From JAJDXW01 sp965223775 (GTDB lineage Bacteria > Pseudomonadota > Gammaproteobacteria > HK1): a DNA stretch of 64,000 nt. Each line of letters starts with the position of its first letter. Positions within the stretch are counted from its first letter, which is position 1. Below the pieces are notes generated by a model. The model was not told the origin of the DNA, ran no database searches, and worked only from the letters and a program-made list of their open reading frames with translations. Both the position numbers and the translations under genes were made by a program. Positions 61,727-64,000 of the stretch are shown one piece after another. Location: NCBI GenBank assembly GCA_965223775.1, contig OZ245021.1, positions 1,178,001 through 1,242,000 on the forward strand, written 5' to 3'.

Positions 61727-61731
61727 GCCCG

Positions 61732-62394
61732 ATGGCCCGCGAGCGGAGCAGGAACAGGCCGAAAGAGCGCGGCCGGACGGCTGGGCCGGAATCGCCGCCC
61801 GACCCGATCGGCCGGCTCGATGACGTGCTCGCGACGCTCGAGCAGATGCTCGACGGCCGCGGGGTGCCGCCGGCGCCGGGCCCGGGCGGGACCGCCGGCC
61901 GGGAGAGCCCGGCCGAGGAACGCGCGGGCCCGGAGACGCTCCCCCTGCTCCGGGACGTGGTGCCGTCGGCCGTCACCGACCGCTCGGAATGGGTGGCCGG
62001 CGAGTCCGATCCCCATCGGCCGATGGCGGGCACGCCGCCGGTGACCGCGGACCGCATACCCCTGTCGCTCGGGTTCGAGTTCATCGCGGACGAACCCCTT
62101 CCCCGCATCGGCGATCTCGACCTCGGCCTCGAGTCCCCGGTGGACGACCCGGTGGACGATCCGGGCGGCGAGCGCTACGGCGACGCACCGCCGCCGTCGC
62201 TGGACCCCGAGGTCTATCGTCACCTCATCGACCGGCTCGCGAACGAGATCGACGTCATCGTCCAGACCGGCACCGAAGAGGCGATGCAGCGTGCGGCGGC
62301 GGATATCGCCGCCCAGGTCCGCGAGCACGTCGCGATCATCCTCCCGGAGGTCATCGAGGAGCTCGTCCGGATGTCGAGCCGGCCGCGCGACTGA
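61732..62394 (+). CDS. Hypothetical protein between holC and valS
   Basis: A 220-residue protein. The first 130 residues are polar, Pro/Gly-rich and probably disordered; the last 55 (DPEVYRHLIDRLANEIDVIVQTGTEEAMQRAAADIAAQVREHVA) form a well-conserved-looking helical domain. No signal peptide or membrane segment. Start ATG 5 bases after holC. I do not recognise a family, but unnamed genes of similar type occur at this spot in related gammaproteobacteria. Confidence 0.65.
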   Translation: MARERSRNRPKERGRTAGPESPPDPIGRLDDVLATLEQMLDGRGVPPAPGPGGTAGRESPAEERAGPETLPLLRDVVPSAVTDRSEWVAGESDPHRPMAGTPPVTADRIPLSLGFEFIADEPLPRIGDLDLGLESPVDDPVDDPGGERYGDAPPPSLDPEVYRHLIDRLANEIDVIVQTGTEEAMQRAAADIAAQVREHVAIILPEVIEELVRMSSRPRD

Positions 62395-62457
62395 GCCCCT
62401 CCGGCTCCTTCGTCTCCGCCTTCGTTCCCCGTCTTTCGGTTCTGCAGTACCCATCAC

Positions 62458-64000
62458 ATGGAAACGACCTACGATCCCCACCGCATCGAGAGCGGTGTGT
62501 ACGCGGCCTGGGAAGAGGGCGGCCGGTTCGCGCCGCGCGGCCAGGGCCGGCCGTACTGCATCATGATCCCGCCGCCGAACGTGACCGGAACCCTGCACAT
62601 GGGGCATGCGTTCCAGGACACGATCATGGACACCCTCATCCGCTACCACCGCATGCGCGGTTTCGACACCCTGTGGCAGATGGGGGCGGACCACGCCGGG
62701 ATCGCGACCCAGGTAGTGGTCGAGCGCCAGCTCGAAGCCGAGGGGAAGGACCGGCGGGCGCTCGGGCGCGAGGCGTTCGTCGAGCGGGTGTGGGACTGGA
62801 CCCGGGAGTCGGGTGGAACCATCCGCCGCCAGCTTCGCCGCCTCGGCGCCTCCGTCGACTGGGACACCGAGCGGTTCACCCTGGACGAAGGGCTCTCCGA
62901 AGCGGTGCTGGAGACCTTCGTGCGGCTCTACGACAAGGGGCTCATCTACCGCGGCCGGCGGCTCGTGAACTGGGACCCGGTGCTGCGTACCGCCGTCTCG
63001 GACCTCGAGGTGAAATCGGAGGAAGAGGACGGCCACCTCTGGCACATCCGTTATCCGCTCTGCGACCCGCCGCGCGACGGGACCGACTGCGTCACCGTGG
63101 CGACCACCCGTCCCGAGACCATGCTGGGGGACGTGGCGGTGGCCGTCCACCCCGACGATCCGCGCCATGCGGATCTCGTCGGACGGGAGGTCGAGCTTCC
63201 GCTCTGCGATCGCCGGATCCCGGTCATCGCGGACGAGTCCGTGGTGCCGGAGTTCGGCACCGGCTGCCTCAAGATCACCCCCGCCCACGACTTCAACGAC
63301 TACGCGGTCGGCGAGCGCCATCGGCTGCCCTCGATCGACATCTTCACCGAAGTGGCCTCCCTCAACGAGAACGCGCCGGAGGTCTACCGCGGACTCGACC
63401 GTTTCGCCGCCCGCGAACGGATCGTGGCGGACCTCGAGGAAGCGGGGCTGCTCGATCGGGTGGAGACCTGCCGCCACCAGATCCCGCGCGGCGAGCGGAC
63501 CGGCGCGGTGGTGGAGCCGCGCCTCACCGCGCAGTGGTTCGTGCGCGCCGCCCCGCTCGCGGAGCCGGCCATCCACGCCGTCGAGACCGGGGCGGTGCGC
63601 TTCGTGCCCGAGAACTGGGCCAGGGTCTACTTCCAGTGGATGCGCGACATCGAGGACTGGTGCATCAGCCGCCAGATCTGGTGGGGCCACCGCATCCCGG
63701 CCTGGTACGACCCGGACGGCAACATCCACGTGGGAAGGAGCGAAGCGCAGGTCCGGGAGCGCCACGGTCTCGGGCCGGACATCCCGCTGGAGCGCGACCC
63801 GGACGTGCTCGACACCTGGTTCTCGTCCGCCCTGTGGCCGTTCTCGACCCTGGGATGGCCGCGGGAGTCCGAGCGGCTCGCCGGGTTCTACCCGACCAGC
63901 GTTCTCGTCACCGGGTTCGACATCATCTTCTTCTGGGTCGCCCGGATGATCATGATGGGCGTCGAGTTCATGGACGACGTGCCGTTCGAGCACGTGTACA
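62458..64000 (+). CDS. valS: Valyl-tRNA synthetase, 5' part
   Basis: The first 514 codons of a class I synthetase; the gene runs off the window before the KMSKS loop. The HIGH-type motif is in PPPNVTGTLHMGHAFQ (about residues 41-56), the editing domain holds VATTRPETMLGD and TPAHDFNDYAVG, and the second half of the catalytic domain begins WCISRQIWWGHRIPAWY. It charges tRNA-Val and corrects mischarged threonine. ATG at 62458 after the pepA-holC-hypothetical genes. Confidence 0.95.
   Translation, partial: METTYDPHRIESGVYAAWEEGGRFAPRGQGRPYCIMIPPPNVTGTLHMGHAFQDTIMDTLIRYHRMRGFDTLWQMGADHAGIATQVVVERQLEAEGKDRRALGREAFVERVWDWTRESGGTIRRQLRRLGASVDWDTERFTLDEGLSEAVLETFVRLYDKGLIYRGRRLVNWDPVLRTAVSDLEVKSEEEDGHLWHIRYPLCDPPRDGTDCVTVATTRPETMLGDVAVAVHPDDPRHADLVGREVELPLCDRRIPVIADESVVPEFGTGCLKITPAHDFNDYAVGERHRLPSIDIFTEVASLNENAPEVYRGLDRFAARERIVADLEEAGLLDRVETCRHQIPRGERTGAVVEPRLTAQWFVRAAPLAEPAIHAVETGAVRFVPENWARVYFQWMRDIEDWCISRQIWWGHRIPAWYDPDGNIHVGRSEAQVRERHGLGPDIPLERDPDVLDTWFSSALWPFSTLGWPRESERLAGFYPTSVLVTGFDIIFFWVARMIMMGVEFMDDVPFEHVY

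Noticed and set aside
61315..63993. An 892-codon antisense frame over holC-valS
   Set aside because: Antisense shadow of valS and holC; no motif or plausible start.

Overview
The window is high-GC DNA (about 70%) that is almost fully coding apart from one accessory block. The conserved blocks point to a gammaproteobacterium: der-bamB-yfgM-hisS-rodZ-rlmN-ndk, dapA-bamC next to gcvR, divergent lptFG and pepA-holC-valS, a two-gene bamC/bamB outer-membrane assembly set and a Gram-negative porin family. No rRNA or tRNA gene and no CRISPR array was seen. Genus cannot be assigned from the sequence alone.

1-27 kb is a catabolic and redox region. It holds an amidohydrolase (cut by the window edge), a class III aminotransferase and an MBL-fold hydrolase; a Uma2-type nuclease; a 2-oxoacid:ferredoxin oxidoreductase (korA, korB) with its own FAD/4Fe-4S electron-transfer subunit; a stand-alone biotinyl carrier next to an alpha-hydroxy-acid oxidase; an AsnC-type effector domain; glutaryl-CoA dehydrogenase; a HEPN/MNT toxin-antitoxin pair; a single-domain voltage-gated cation channel with an unusually acidic filter; a tricarballylate-dehydrogenase-like flavoprotein; a MalY/PatB aminotransferase; a four-domain rhodanese preceded by a ladder of duplicated start sites; coaX, tam, bcp, a ketopantoate reductase-like enzyme and a fused indolepyruvate-type ferredoxin oxidoreductase. 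A LuxR-type regulator follows at 27.2-28.4 kb.

28.4-40.6 kb is the accessory block: a 209-bp inverted-repeat element, two adjacent tyrosine recombinases, three full or partial porin copies plus a small porin remnant, a Phd/PIN toxin-antitoxin pair, several small coiled-coil/membrane proteins, and a repeated 3' module (conserved TCGGTCTCGAC plus a terminator) found four times, once inverted. Only one porin, on the minus strand at 38.7-39.9 kb, is intact. The others lack a start, lack a signal peptide or carry a frameshift. The three porins differ most in one loop (0, about 57 or about 100 residues inserted at the same site). This looks like a locus that reshuffles or decays porin genes. That reading is inference.

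40.9-64 kb is mostly housekeeping: a shortened large NAD-glutamate dehydrogenase, gcvR, a DUF3800 protein, dapA-bamC, der, bamB, yfgM, hisS, rodZ, rlmN, ndk, iscA with a frameshifted iscR, lptG, lptF, pepA, holC, a hypothetical gene and the 5' part of valS, which runs off the window.
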